A DNA stretch of 64,000 nt from an uncultured bacterium (GTDB lineage Bacteria; Verrucomicrobiota; Verrucomicrobiia; CAIQCK01). The stretch covers positions 1 to 64,000 of the forward strand of contig CAIQCK010000010.1 in NCBI GenBank assembly GCA_903870275.1, in the 5' to 3' direction. Numbering within the stretch: the stretch's first letter is position 1; the number at the start of each line of letters is the position of its first letter. The position numbers were made by a program, and so were the translations under genes. The notes beneath the pieces are model-generated. The model saw nothing but the letters and a program-made list of their open reading frames with translations. It made no database searches and was not told the origin of the DNA. Shown here piece after piece: positions 18,346-27,529 of the stretch.

Positions 18346-20328
18346 GTGGACCTCGATCCAGTCAGAATCTCGTTGATGGGCCTGCCCGCTTGGGCAGTGC
18401 TTTGGGTGCTGACGCTTGGCGCGTTTGGGGTGTTCGGTTTCCGCGCATGGCAACTGATCGGCCTGCTGTTCAAGGCCCGCTCGGAGAACCGCTTCGACCA
18501 ACTCGGCGCGCGCGTGATGCGTTTCGCGCGGCATGTGTTGCTCCAGCCTCGCCTTTTCAACGAGCCAAGCATCGGCCTGGCCCACTTCCTCATCTTCTGG
18601 GGGTTCGTGGTCTATGTCATCTGCTTCAACTGGGCCCTCATCCGCGGTCTGGCGCCGGTGCTGCCGATTCCGTATCCCGATGAAGTCGGCCTCTCGGCGT
18701 TTTTCCTCGACGTGTTCTCCGTGACGGTCCTGATTTCCCTTGCCGCGGCGGTGGTGCGGCGCGTGTTCTTCCCGCCGGCGCATCTGCACCTGAGCTGGGA
18801 TGCGAACCTGATCCTGACGCTGATCGGCATCCTGATGCTGACGACGCTGTTCGGCGCGGGCTTCCGGCTCGTGGGCGAGGGCAAGGCCGCGAGTGGCTGG
18901 ACACCGTTTGGCAGCCTGCTAACGGCGGTGTTGCCCCCGATGACGGCGCCCACGGCCCACGCCTGGGCCAAAGGCATGTGGTGGATGCACATCATCACCG
19001 TGCTGATCTTCCTCGTTTATCTGCCTTACTCGAAGCACCTGCACCTGCTGGCGTCGCCGTTCAACGTTTTCTTCGGGAACCTGCGCCCGGCGGGCGACCT
19101 GAGCATCGCCGGCGGCAGTGAGGAACTCGCGGCCGGTTCGGCGAAGTGGAATGAGTTCACGTGGAAGCAACTGCTCAGCGGCTTCTCCTGCGCCGAGTGT
19201 GGCCGGTGCGATCGTTCCTGCCCGGCGGCGAATTCCGGTTTCCCGTTGGAGCCGCAGCAGCTCGTCCAAAAGCTCAAGAAGCACACGATTCATGCCGGCC
19301 TCGCGAAGCCCAACGGCAACGGCGAGAAGCTGATCGGCGACGTCATCACCGAGAACGAGATCTGGTCCTGCACCACCTGCATGTCGTGCATCGAGCGTTG
19401 CGCGGTGCTCAACGAGCAGATTCCGATCCTCGTGCAACTGCGCCGGCACCTGGTCAGCGAAGGCCAGATGGCCAAGACCGTGCAGGACGCGCTTAACAAC
19501 TTCAACCGCTACGGCAATTCGTTCGGCAAGTCGGACCGCATGCGCGCGAAGTGGACGCAGGCGCTCGGCTGGAAGGTCAAGGACGCCCGCAAGGAAGAGG
19601 TGGAATATCTTTGGTTCGTCGGCGACTACGCGTCGTTCGACCCGCGGTTGGAGGAGAGCACGCGCAAGACGGCAAACGTGTTCAAGGCCGCCGGCGTGGA
19701 CTTTGGCATTCTCTACGAAGGCGAGCGCAACGCCGGCAACGACGTGCGGCGCATCGGCGAGGAAGGCCTGTTCGAGATGTTGCGGGACAAGAACCTGCAA
19801 GCGATGGGCAAGGCCAAATACAAGACCATCGTCACCACCGACCCGCACGCGTTCAATACGCTGAAGAATGAATACGATCTCAAAGGCGTCGAAGTGCTGC
19901 ACTACAGCGAAGTGCTCGACCGGCTGGCGGCGCAGGGGCGCTTGACCTTCAAGAACAAACTGGCCGGCCGGGTCACGTATCACGATCCCTGCTACCTCGG
20001 CCGCTACAACGACATTTACGAACCGGCGCGCCGCGTGTTGAAGGCCACGGGCGTCGAGTTGGTGGAGATGCCGCGCAGCTTCAACCGCAGTTACTGCTGC
20101 GGCGCCGGCGGCGGGCGCATCTGGATGGAAGACGTGGAGGGCGTGAAGGAGCGACCGGCCGAGAGCCGCGTGCGCGAAGCGGCGGCCTTGGGCGTGACCA
20201 CACTGGTGGTCGCGTGCCCGAAGGATTTGGTGATGTTCCAGGACGCGCTGAAGACCGCGGGCCTGGAAGGCAAACTGGCAATCAAAGACGTTATCGATTT
20301 GGTCGAGGAAGCCACTCGACAAGCATAA
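18346..20328 (+). CDS. Membrane HdrD-like protein (ETF:quinone oxidoreductase type; NarI-like TM domain + 4Fe-4S + CCG)
   Basis: Hydrophobic N-terminus; CAECGRCDRSCPAA, CTTCMSCIERCAV; GERNAGNDVRRIGEEGLFE; SYCCGAGGGRIWMED; GTG start. Confidence 0.87.
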   Translation: MDLDPVRISLMGLPAWAVLWVLTLGAFGVFGFRAWQLIGLLFKARSENRFDQLGARVMRFARHVLLQPRLFNEPSIGLAHFLIFWGFVVYVICFNWALIRGLAPVLPIPYPDEVGLSAFFLDVFSVTVLISLAAAVVRRVFFPPAHLHLSWDANLILTLIGILMLTTLFGAGFRLVGEGKAASGWTPFGSLLTAVLPPMTAPTAHAWAKGMWWMHIITVLIFLVYLPYSKHLHLLASPFNVFFGNLRPAGDLSIAGGSEELAAGSAKWNEFTWKQLLSGFSCAECGRCDRSCPAANSGFPLEPQQLVQKLKKHTIHAGLAKPNGNGEKLIGDVITENEIWSCTTCMSCIERCAVLNEQIPILVQLRRHLVSEGQMAKTVQDALNNFNRYGNSFGKSDRMRAKWTQALGWKVKDARKEEVEYLWFVGDYASFDPRLEESTRKTANVFKAAGVDFGILYEGERNAGNDVRRIGEEGLFEMLRDKNLQAMGKAKYKTIVTTDPHAFNTLKNEYDLKGVEVLHYSEVLDRLAAQGRLTFKNKLAGRVTYHDPCYLGRYNDIYEPARRVLKATGVELVEMPRSFNRSYCCGAGGGRIWMEDVEGVKERPAESRVREAAALGVTTLVVACPKDLVMFQDALKTAGLEGKLAIKDVIDLVEEATRQA

Positions 20329-20340
20329 AAGGACATTATC

Positions 20341-22368
20341 ATGGTAAACATCAAAGGAAATGAAGAACCGCGAATCGGCGTGTATGTGTGCCATTGCGGC
20401 CACAACATCGCAGCCACGGTGGACGTGGAAGCGGTGTCCAAATACGCGGCCGCGCTGCCCAAGGTGGTGGTCTCTCGCGAATACAAATACATGTGCTCCG
20501 ATCCGGGTCAGGAGCTGATCCAGAAGGACATCAAGGAGTTCAATCTCAACCGCATTATCGTGGCCTCGTGCTCGCCGTTGCTGCACGAGCACACGTTCCG
20601 CACCGCCACCGAGGCGGGCGGCCTGAACCCGTTCTTTTTCCATATGGTCAACATCCGCGAGCACAACTCGTGGGTTCACACCAATCGAGCGGCGGCCACG
20701 GAGAAGGCCAAGGCGCTGGTCCACGCGGCGGTGCGCCGCGTGCCGGCGCATCGGGCCTTGGAAACCAAGCGGGTGCCGATCCATCCCGACGTGCTCGTGG
20801 TCGGCGGCGGCATCGCGGGCATTCACGCCGCGTTGACGATGGCCAACGCCGGCAAGAAGGTCTATCTGGTCGAGCGCGAACCTTCGATCGGCGGCCACAT
20901 GGCGAAGTTCGACAAGACCTTCCCGACGCTCGATTGCGCGGCGTGCATTCTGACGCCGAAGATGTCGCAGGTCGGCAATCATCCGAACATCACGCTCTGG
21001 ACGTATTCCGAGGTCGCCAAGGTGGACGGCTACGTCGGCAACTACACCATCCAGGTGAAGCGCAAGGCGCGTTACATCAACGAAGATCTGTGCACCGGCT
21101 GCCAGGAGTGCATATCGCACTGCGTCTTCAAGGAGCCGAAGTTCCCCGACGAGTTCAACGAGAAGCTCGGCAAACGCCGGCCGGTTTACATTCCCTTCGC
21201 CCAAGCCACCCCGCAGGTGGTGCTGATTGACCCGGAGGTCTGTCTGAACTTCAAGCGCGGCGCCAAGAACCCCGACGGCTCGCCGGTGGTCGGCGACAAG
21301 TGCAAGAAGACCTGCGTCGAGGCGTGCGGCGACAAACAGGCGATTGATTTCAAGCAGACCGACAAGGTCGAGACGATCCAGGTCGGCACGGTCATCGTGG
21401 CGACCGGCTTCAAGACCTTCGACGCCAAGCGCGTGCCTTACTTCGGCTACGGCAAGTATCCGAACGTCTATACGTCGTTGGAAGTCGAGCGGCTCGTCAA
21501 CGCCAGCGGCCCGACCGGTGGCGAGGTCATCCTGCGCGACGGCAAGACACCGAAAACCATCGCCATTGCGCATTGCATCGGCAGCCGCGACGAGAACACC
21601 AACCGTCACTGTTCGCGCGTTTGCTGCATGTATTCGCTGAAGCTCGCGCACCTGCTCAAGGAGCACACCGACGCGGAGATTTACAACTTCTACATTGATA
21701 TGCGGACGCCGGGCAAGGCGTTCGAGGAGTTCTACCAGAGCGTGGCGACCGAGGGCGTGCATTTCGTCCGCGGCAAGATCGCCGACGTGTATCCGGAGGC
21801 GGGCAACACCGGCAAGCTGATCGTGCAGGCCGAGGACACGCTGCTGGGCCGCGTGCGCAAACTGCCTGTGGACATGGTGGTGTTGTCAGTGGGTCTGGAA
21901 CCGCAAGCCGACGCGCAGGACGTGCGCCGCATGTTCAACATGAGCTGCGGCTCGGAAGGCTTCTTCCTGGAGCGCCACCCGAAGCTCGCGCCGGTGAGCA
22001 CCTTCACCGACGGCGTGTTCATCGCTGGCGCCTGCCAGGCGCCGAAGGACATTCCCGACACGGTCGCGCAAGCCGGCGCGGCGGCGGCCGAGGCGATGGC
22101 GCTGATTGACAAGGGCCACGTCGAGCAGGAGCCGAACACCGCGTATATCATCGAGGAGGAGTGCAGCGGCTGCAAGTCGTGCGTTCCGCTCTGCCCCTAC
22201 ACCGCGATTTCGTTTGACGAGGCCAAAAAGAAAGCCGTCATCAACGAAGCGCTTTGCAAAGGCTGCGGCACGTGCGTGGCGAGTTGCCCCAGCGGCTCGA
22301 TCAAACAGAACCTCTTCGAGGACGAGGAAATCTTCGCTGAGATCGAGGGCGTGCTGGCCCAAGTCTGA
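20341..22368 (+). CDS. hdrA: Heterodisulfide reductase subunit A-like flavoprotein
   Basis: VYVCHCGHNIAATVDV, VVGGGIAGIHAALTMANAGKKVYLVEREPSIGGHMAKFDKTFPTLDCAACILTPKM, C-terminal CSGCKSCVPLCPYTAI/CKGCGTCVASCPSGSI. Confidence 0.96.
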   Translation: MVNIKGNEEPRIGVYVCHCGHNIAATVDVEAVSKYAAALPKVVVSREYKYMCSDPGQELIQKDIKEFNLNRIIVASCSPLLHEHTFRTATEAGGLNPFFFHMVNIREHNSWVHTNRAAATEKAKALVHAAVRRVPAHRALETKRVPIHPDVLVVGGGIAGIHAALTMANAGKKVYLVEREPSIGGHMAKFDKTFPTLDCAACILTPKMSQVGNHPNITLWTYSEVAKVDGYVGNYTIQVKRKARYINEDLCTGCQECISHCVFKEPKFPDEFNEKLGKRRPVYIPFAQATPQVVLIDPEVCLNFKRGAKNPDGSPVVGDKCKKTCVEACGDKQAIDFKQTDKVETIQVGTVIVATGFKTFDAKRVPYFGYGKYPNVYTSLEVERLVNASGPTGGEVILRDGKTPKTIAIAHCIGSRDENTNRHCSRVCCMYSLKLAHLLKEHTDAEIYNFYIDMRTPGKAFEEFYQSVATEGVHFVRGKIADVYPEAGNTGKLIVQAEDTLLGRVRKLPVDMVVLSVGLEPQADAQDVRRMFNMSCGSEGFFLERHPKLAPVSTFTDGVFIAGACQAPKDIPDTVAQAGAAAAEAMALIDKGHVEQEPNTAYIIEEECSGCKSCVPLCPYTAISFDEAKKKAVINEALCKGCGTCVASCPSGSIKQNLFEDEEIFAEIEGVLAQV

Positions 22369-22476
22369 ACCCCTGTGCACACGAATGGCGTCGACACCCA
22401 CAATCGTTTTGGCCCGGACTGCCACGGGCCGCGATGAAGAACCAGCCCCGGTGAATCCTGCCGGGGTGATGGAAGG

Positions 22477-24492
22477 ATGGCGCGCGCCGTGAGCACGGGC
22501 AACCAGACGGGCGAATCGAAAGACGGGGGGAAGGTCGCGGGATTTTCACTGGCGGCTTTGCGCCGGATGCGAGTCACCATCGCGACCAAGCTGATCGCGG
22601 GCTTTCTGCTGGTGTGCCTGATCGTCGGCATCACGTTCGGCGTCGTGGGCATCAAAATCATTGGCGGGCTGGTGGTGGATGAGGCCCAGGAGAAAGTGCA
22701 CACCGACCTCAACGTGGCGCGCGAGATTTATCTCAATTACCTGGACCGGATCGGCGACAAGGTGCGATTCGTCGCCGATCGTTTCTTCGTGCGCGATGGC
22801 ATGGCCCAGCACAACCGGTCGAAATTGCTGGAAACACTGGTGACGATTCGCGAGCGCGAGGGGCTTGACACGCTCGATATTGCGGACGCTTTCGGCACGG
22901 TGATGTTGCGCGCGAGCAATCCCAATCTCTTTGGCGACGATCAGAGCGGGGACATCCTGATTGGCCGCGTCCTGCAACGCCACGAACCGGTGGCTGCCAC
23001 ATGCGTTGTGACGGCCGACCAGTTGAGCAAGGAATCGGCCGCTCTGGCGGAACGCGCCCGGTTTGAGATCGTTCCCACGCCGAAAGCCCGGCGCCGCGCT
23101 GAACGCGAGGAGACCTCGGGGTTGATGATGAGAGCGGCGGCGCCGATCCTCGATTTGGAGAACCGGTTCGTCGGCGTGGTCTATGGGGGCGTGCTGCTGA
23201 ACCGCAATTTTGAAATCGTGGACAAGATCAAGCAGACGGTTTTTCAGGGCGTGAAGTATCACGGCGAGGACATCGGCGCGGCCACGATTTTTCAGGATGA
23301 TTTGCGCATTTCCACCAACGCCAAAAACGTCGACGGCTCGCGCGCGCTCGGCAGCCGTGCGGCTGAGGACGTTTACGCGGAGGTGGTGGGCCGCGGCGGA
23401 CACTGGGGTGGCAGGGCTTATGCGGTCAACGCCTGGTATCTGATTGCTTCCGAGCCGATTCGCGATCTCAACGACCGCATCATTGGCATGCTCAGTTTGG
23501 GCGTTCGCGAGGAGAAATACACCGATACCCGGTTGAAGGCGACGGCGGCGTTCGTGGCGATTACCCTCACGGGCGGCGCGGCCTCGATGTGCCTGTTCTA
23601 TTTCATCGCCAGAAACATCTCGGTTTCCGTCCACAAACTGGTCCTGGCCTCGCGCGAGGTCGCGCGCGGCAACCTCGACGCGCGCGTGGCGATTGCCTCC
23701 CAGGACGAGTTGCACGAACTGGCTGACACCTTCAACTCCATGGCTTCGTCGTTGAAAAAGCGCGACGAGAAGCTCAAGGAATTTGCCCGCAAGAAAATCA
23801 TGCAGTCCGAGCGGCTCGCCGTCATCGGCCAGTTGGCGGCGGGCGTGGCCCACGAGATGAACAACCCGCTGACGGGCATCGTGACCTACTCCCACCTGTT
23901 GTTGGAACGAGCCGATGTCCGGGATAGCACCAAGGAATTCTTGCGCAAGATCGCCACGCAGGCGGATCGCTGCCGTGTCATCGTGCGCGGGCTGTTGGAT
24001 TTTTCGCGCCCGAAGAAGCCCGACAAGCGTTCCTGCAATCTCAACCTCGTGTTGCAGGAGTGCGTGTCGTTGGTGGAAAACCAGTCGCTGTTCCACAACA
24101 TCAAGGTCGAGAAGAATTTCCAGAGGAACCTGCCACTGGTGATTGTTGATCCGGCGCTCATCCAGCAGGTGTTTATGAACCTCATCATCAACGCCGCCGA
24201 AGCCATGGACGGCAACGGCCGGATGGATTTGACGACGCGGCTGGAGCCGGACGGCGAGTTTGTCGAGATTCTCTTCGCCGATTCCGGCCACGGCATCAGC
24301 GAGGAAAACCAGGAGCGCATTTTCGATCCGTTCTTCACGACCAAGGAAGTCGGTCACGGAACCGGCTTGGGCCTGGCCATCAGCTTTGGTATCGTCAAAG
24401 AACACGAAGGGACCATCGCGGTGGAAAGCGAACCCGGCAAAGGCGCAACCTTCACGGTCCGTCTGCCGGCACGGGACCAGAACAAAGCTTAG
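22477..24492 (+). CDS. Membrane sensor histidine kinase (Cache-like sensor, HAMP, HisKA, HATPase)
   Basis: Two TM segments, HAMP region, LAAGVAHEMNNPLTGIVTYSHLLL, GTGLGLAISFGIVKEHEGTIAVESEPGKGATFTVRLP. Confidence 0.93.
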   Translation: MARAVSTGNQTGESKDGGKVAGFSLAALRRMRVTIATKLIAGFLLVCLIVGITFGVVGIKIIGGLVVDEAQEKVHTDLNVAREIYLNYLDRIGDKVRFVADRFFVRDGMAQHNRSKLLETLVTIREREGLDTLDIADAFGTVMLRASNPNLFGDDQSGDILIGRVLQRHEPVAATCVVTADQLSKESAALAERARFEIVPTPKARRRAEREETSGLMMRAAAPILDLENRFVGVVYGGVLLNRNFEIVDKIKQTVFQGVKYHGEDIGAATIFQDDLRISTNAKNVDGSRALGSRAAEDVYAEVVGRGGHWGGRAYAVNAWYLIASEPIRDLNDRIIGMLSLGVREEKYTDTRLKATAAFVAITLTGGAASMCLFYFIARNISVSVHKLVLASREVARGNLDARVAIASQDELHELADTFNSMASSLKKRDEKLKEFARKKIMQSERLAVIGQLAAGVAHEMNNPLTGIVTYSHLLLERADVRDSTKEFLRKIATQADRCRVIVRGLLDFSRPKKPDKRSCNLNLVLQECVSLVENQSLFHNIKVEKNFQRNLPLVIVDPALIQQVFMNLIINAAEAMDGNGRMDLTTRLEPDGEFVEILFADSGHGISEENQERIFDPFFTTKEVGHGTGLGLAISFGIVKEHEGTIAVESEPGKGATFTVRLPARDQNKA

Positions 24493-24495
24493 GCA

Positions 24496-25587
24496 ATGCA
24501 AGAAACAAAGATATTGGTCATTGATGACGAGGAAGTCGTGCTGGACTCCTGCAAACTCGTGCTGGAGCCGGCCGGCTACAAAGTGACCACGGCCAGCAAC
24601 GGCACGGCAGGGCTGGACCTGGTGCCCGAGTTCCAGCCGGACCTGATCTTCGTGGACTTGAAGATGCCGGGTATCTCCGGCTTCGAGGTGTTGGAGCGGC
24701 TGCACGTGATGGACCCGAACCTGGTCGCCATCGTCATCACCGGCTATGCCACGGTCAGTTCGGCCGTGGACGCCATGAAGAGAGGCGCTTACGATTTCCT
24801 GCCCAAGCCGTTCACGCCCGACGAGTTGCGCCTTATCGCCAAGCGTGGCCTCGAAAAACACCGCCTCGTGCAGGAGGCGATCGCGTTGCGGCGCGAGAAG
24901 GAAATGCTGCGCGAAAATTTTGCCGCCATCCTCTCGCACGAACTCAAGTCGCCGCTGAGCGCCCTGCAGCAACATCTTTTCGGCCTCATCGCCGACCTCG
25001 CCGACAAGCTGTCCGAGGAACAAAAGACGCGTCTGGAGCGGATGAAAGGCCGGCTCGACGACTTGCTGAAGTTGATTCACACCTGGCTTCGGGTTTACTC
25101 CGTGGACGTGAACAAGATCAAGGAGCAGTTCCAGCCGGTCGCTGTGCCTTCTGTGATCGCACGCGCGGTGGAGAACACCCTGCCGCACGCGACGCGTAAG
25201 AACATTGAAATCGTCAGCACCGTCGGGGACTCGCTGCCGACAGTGTCGGGCGACGCGGTTAGCCTCGCGGAAGTCATTGGCAATGTCCTCAACAACGCGG
25301 TTAAATACTCGCAGCCGCAAACGACGGTCCGGCTGACGGCCGAAGCTGCGCCGGGCGAAGTGGTCATCACGGTGGCCGACACCGGCGTGGGCATCTCTGC
25401 GGAGGACCTGCCGTTTGTTTTTGGCGATTTTTACCGCGGCAAAGGCGCGGCGCAGATGGACAGCGGATGCGGATTGGGCCTGGCGATCAGCCGGCGCATT
25501 GTCGAGGCCCACGGCGGTTCGATTGCGGCGGAAAGCGAGCCGGGCAAAGGGAGCAAATTTACCATTCGCCTGCCGGCGAAAACTTGA
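24496..25587 (+). CDS. Hybrid response regulator/histidine kinase (REC-HisKA-HATPase)
   Basis: ILVIDDEEVVLDSCKLVLE...DLIFVDLKMPGISG...AILSHELKSPLSAL...GCGLGLAISRRIVEAHGG. Confidence 0.92.
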   Translation: MQETKILVIDDEEVVLDSCKLVLEPAGYKVTTASNGTAGLDLVPEFQPDLIFVDLKMPGISGFEVLERLHVMDPNLVAIVITGYATVSSAVDAMKRGAYDFLPKPFTPDELRLIAKRGLEKHRLVQEAIALRREKEMLRENFAAILSHELKSPLSALQQHLFGLIADLADKLSEEQKTRLERMKGRLDDLLKLIHTWLRVYSVDVNKIKEQFQPVAVPSVIARAVENTLPHATRKNIEIVSTVGDSLPTVSGDAVSLAEVIGNVLNNAVKYSQPQTTVRLTAEAAPGEVVITVADTGVGISAEDLPFVFGDFYRGKGAAQMDSGCGLGLAISRRIVEAHGGSIAAESEPGKGSKFTIRLPAKT

Positions 25588-25599
25588 AAAGGAGATACC

Positions 25600-26019
25600 A
25601 TGAGCGAACAAAAACAGTTGCTGATCATTGACGACGATCCCGATTTTGTGGACGGGATCAAATCCATTCTTACAAAGGGCAATTACAAGGTGGATGTCGC
25701 CTACACACCGAAAGACGGCTGGGCCGCCCTTGAAAAGAACAAATACGACTTGCTGCTGCTCGACGTGATGATGGGCCGCGGCGCCGAGGGCATTATGATC
25801 GCACGCAAGCTCGGCAAGGACGTGAACCTCCGCGAAATGCCCGTCTTGATCATCACCAGCATCCGCGAACAGATGGCGTTCCTGTTCCCCGGCGGCGCGG
25901 TGCATCCAAACTTTGTGAATGTGGACGAACTGGTCGAGAAGCCCGTCGAGCCGAAACTGCTGCTCGAGAAAGTCAGCTCGCTCATCAAGTCCTCCGAGTC
26001 CAAAAAGAAAAAGAAATAG
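25600..26019 (+). CDS. Stand-alone response regulator (REC only)
   Basis: LLIIDDDPDFVDGIKSIL...YDLLLLDVMMGRGAEG; no output domain; Lys-rich tail. Confidence 0.9.
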   Translation: MSEQKQLLIIDDDPDFVDGIKSILTKGNYKVDVAYTPKDGWAALEKNKYDLLLLDVMMGRGAEGIMIARKLGKDVNLREMPVLIITSIREQMAFLFPGGAVHPNFVNVDELVEKPVEPKLLLEKVSSLIKSSESKKKKK

Positions 26020-26026
26020 GAACCTC

Positions 26027-26584
26027 ATGTCAACGACAGTTACATTCGGACAGGAGATTGCCAATTTGCTCCAGGAGGCGGGCGGCACGCCCGTCAGCGC
26101 CTGCATGCAATGCGGCACTTGCTCCGGCACCTGCCCCGTCGGCGATTTCATGGACGTGCGGCCCCAGCGCCTCATCCACATGATCGACGCCGGCCTCAAA
26201 GACAAGGTGATGGCCACCCGCGCCTTCTGGTATTGCGCCTCGTGCTATCAATGCACCGTGCGCTGCCCGCGCGGCATTGACATCGCCGAGTTGATGTATG
26301 GCCTGAAGCGCTACACCATCTGGAAGAACCAGTATCCCGCGGACCTCATCGGCCCGGCGTTCTCCGAGACCTTCATCAAGACCATCATGCGCGCCGGCCG
26401 CAGCTATGAGCCGGTGCTGGCGACCAGCTACTTCTTCACGCTCGGCCTGAAGGAAATGCTGTCCGAGGCGCAGAACGCCACGATGCTCATGCTCAAAGGC
26501 CGCCTCCCCGTCCTGCCGGCGCGGATCAAGCGGCTGGAGAATTTCAAACGGATGATCAAACGCATTATCCCGATCGGAGACTAA
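26027..26584 (+). CDS. hdrC: Heterodisulfide reductase subunit C-like
   Basis: CMQCGTCSGTCPVGDFMDVRPQRLIHMIDAGL...CASCYQCTVRCPRGIDIAELMYGLK. Confidence 0.94.
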   Translation: MSTTVTFGQEIANLLQEAGGTPVSACMQCGTCSGTCPVGDFMDVRPQRLIHMIDAGLKDKVMATRAFWYCASCYQCTVRCPRGIDIAELMYGLKRYTIWKNQYPADLIGPAFSETFIKTIMRAGRSYEPVLATSYFFTLGLKEMLSEAQNATMLMLKGRLPVLPARIKRLENFKRMIKRIIPIGD

Positions 26585-26588
26585 GTTA

Positions 26589-27479
26589 ATGACCCCAAAG
26601 AAGTTCGCATATTTCCCAGGATGTTCCCTTGAGAAGATGGCGGAGAGCTACCACCTCTCCACCGTCGAGATTGCCCGCGTGATGGGCATGGAACTCAAGG
26701 AGTTGGAGGATTGGAATTGTTGTGGCGCCACCGCCTATTTCCACGTGGACGAACTGCTCGCCCACACGCTTTGCGCGCGGAACCTGGCCATGGCCGAGAA
26801 GGAGGGCTTGGATCTCGTGGCGCCGTGCAGCGGCTGCTACAAGAACATGCACTCCTGCAACGCCCACCTCCAGAAGGACCACGACCTGGCCGACCACATC
26901 AACTTCGCCCTTGAAGAGGACAATCTTCACTTCGACGGCAAGATCAAGGTCCATCACCTGATCGAGGTGTTTTGCGAAGATCTCAAAGAGGTCAAGGCCA
27001 AGGCCACCAACCCGCTGACCGGCTTGAAGGTCGCGCCTTACTACGGCTGTCAGATTCTGCGGCCGAGGAAGTTCGAGCACGAGAACGTCGAGGAACCGCG
27101 CTACTTCGAGGACCTGATGACGGCCATCGGCGCGACGCCGGTGGATTTCCTGCTCCGGCTGCGTTGCTGCGGCGGCGCGTTGATCATCACCAACCGGCAG
27201 GCGGCGTTGAGCATGGTCCGCAACCTGTTGCAGAACGCAGTGGATTCCGGCGCGGACGTGATTGCGACCGCCTGCCCGCTCTGCCAGGTCAACCTGGAGT
27301 GCTATCAGGACCAGGTCAACACGGAATTCGGGACGAAGTTTTCCGTGCCCATCTTCTATTTCACGCAACTGATGGGCCTCTCGATGGGCATCCCGGCCAA
27401 GCGGCTGGGCATCGGCACCGAGTTCCTGTCGCCGCCGCCGGCGATGCTTGCGGCTTGCAGAAAAGCGGCGGTTGTGTAA
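26589..27479 (+). CDS. hdrB: Heterodisulfide reductase subunit B-like
   Basis: Two complete CCG motifs: FPGCSLEKM...EDWNCCGAT...CSGC and YYGCQIL...LRCCGGAL...CPLC. Confidence 0.95.
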   Translation: MTPKKFAYFPGCSLEKMAESYHLSTVEIARVMGMELKELEDWNCCGATAYFHVDELLAHTLCARNLAMAEKEGLDLVAPCSGCYKNMHSCNAHLQKDHDLADHINFALEEDNLHFDGKIKVHHLIEVFCEDLKEVKAKATNPLTGLKVAPYYGCQILRPRKFEHENVEEPRYFEDLMTAIGATPVDFLLRLRCCGGALIITNRQAALSMVRNLLQNAVDSGADVIATACPLCQVNLECYQDQVNTEFGTKFSVPIFYFTQLMGLSMGIPAKRLGIGTEFLSPPPAMLAACRKAAVV

Positions 27480-27529
27480 CCTCGCGGTCATGAACCGCTG
27501 CCGTAATTGTTGGACCACAGGTTGTCAGC

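Noticed and set aside
18919-21762. 947-aa minus-strand ORF
   Set aside because: Antisense to the membrane HdrD-like gene and hdrA.
22546-26217. 1223-aa minus-strand ORF
   Set aside because: Antisense shadow of the two-component and hdrC genes; Arg/Leu/His-rich composition typical of GC-rich antisense frames.
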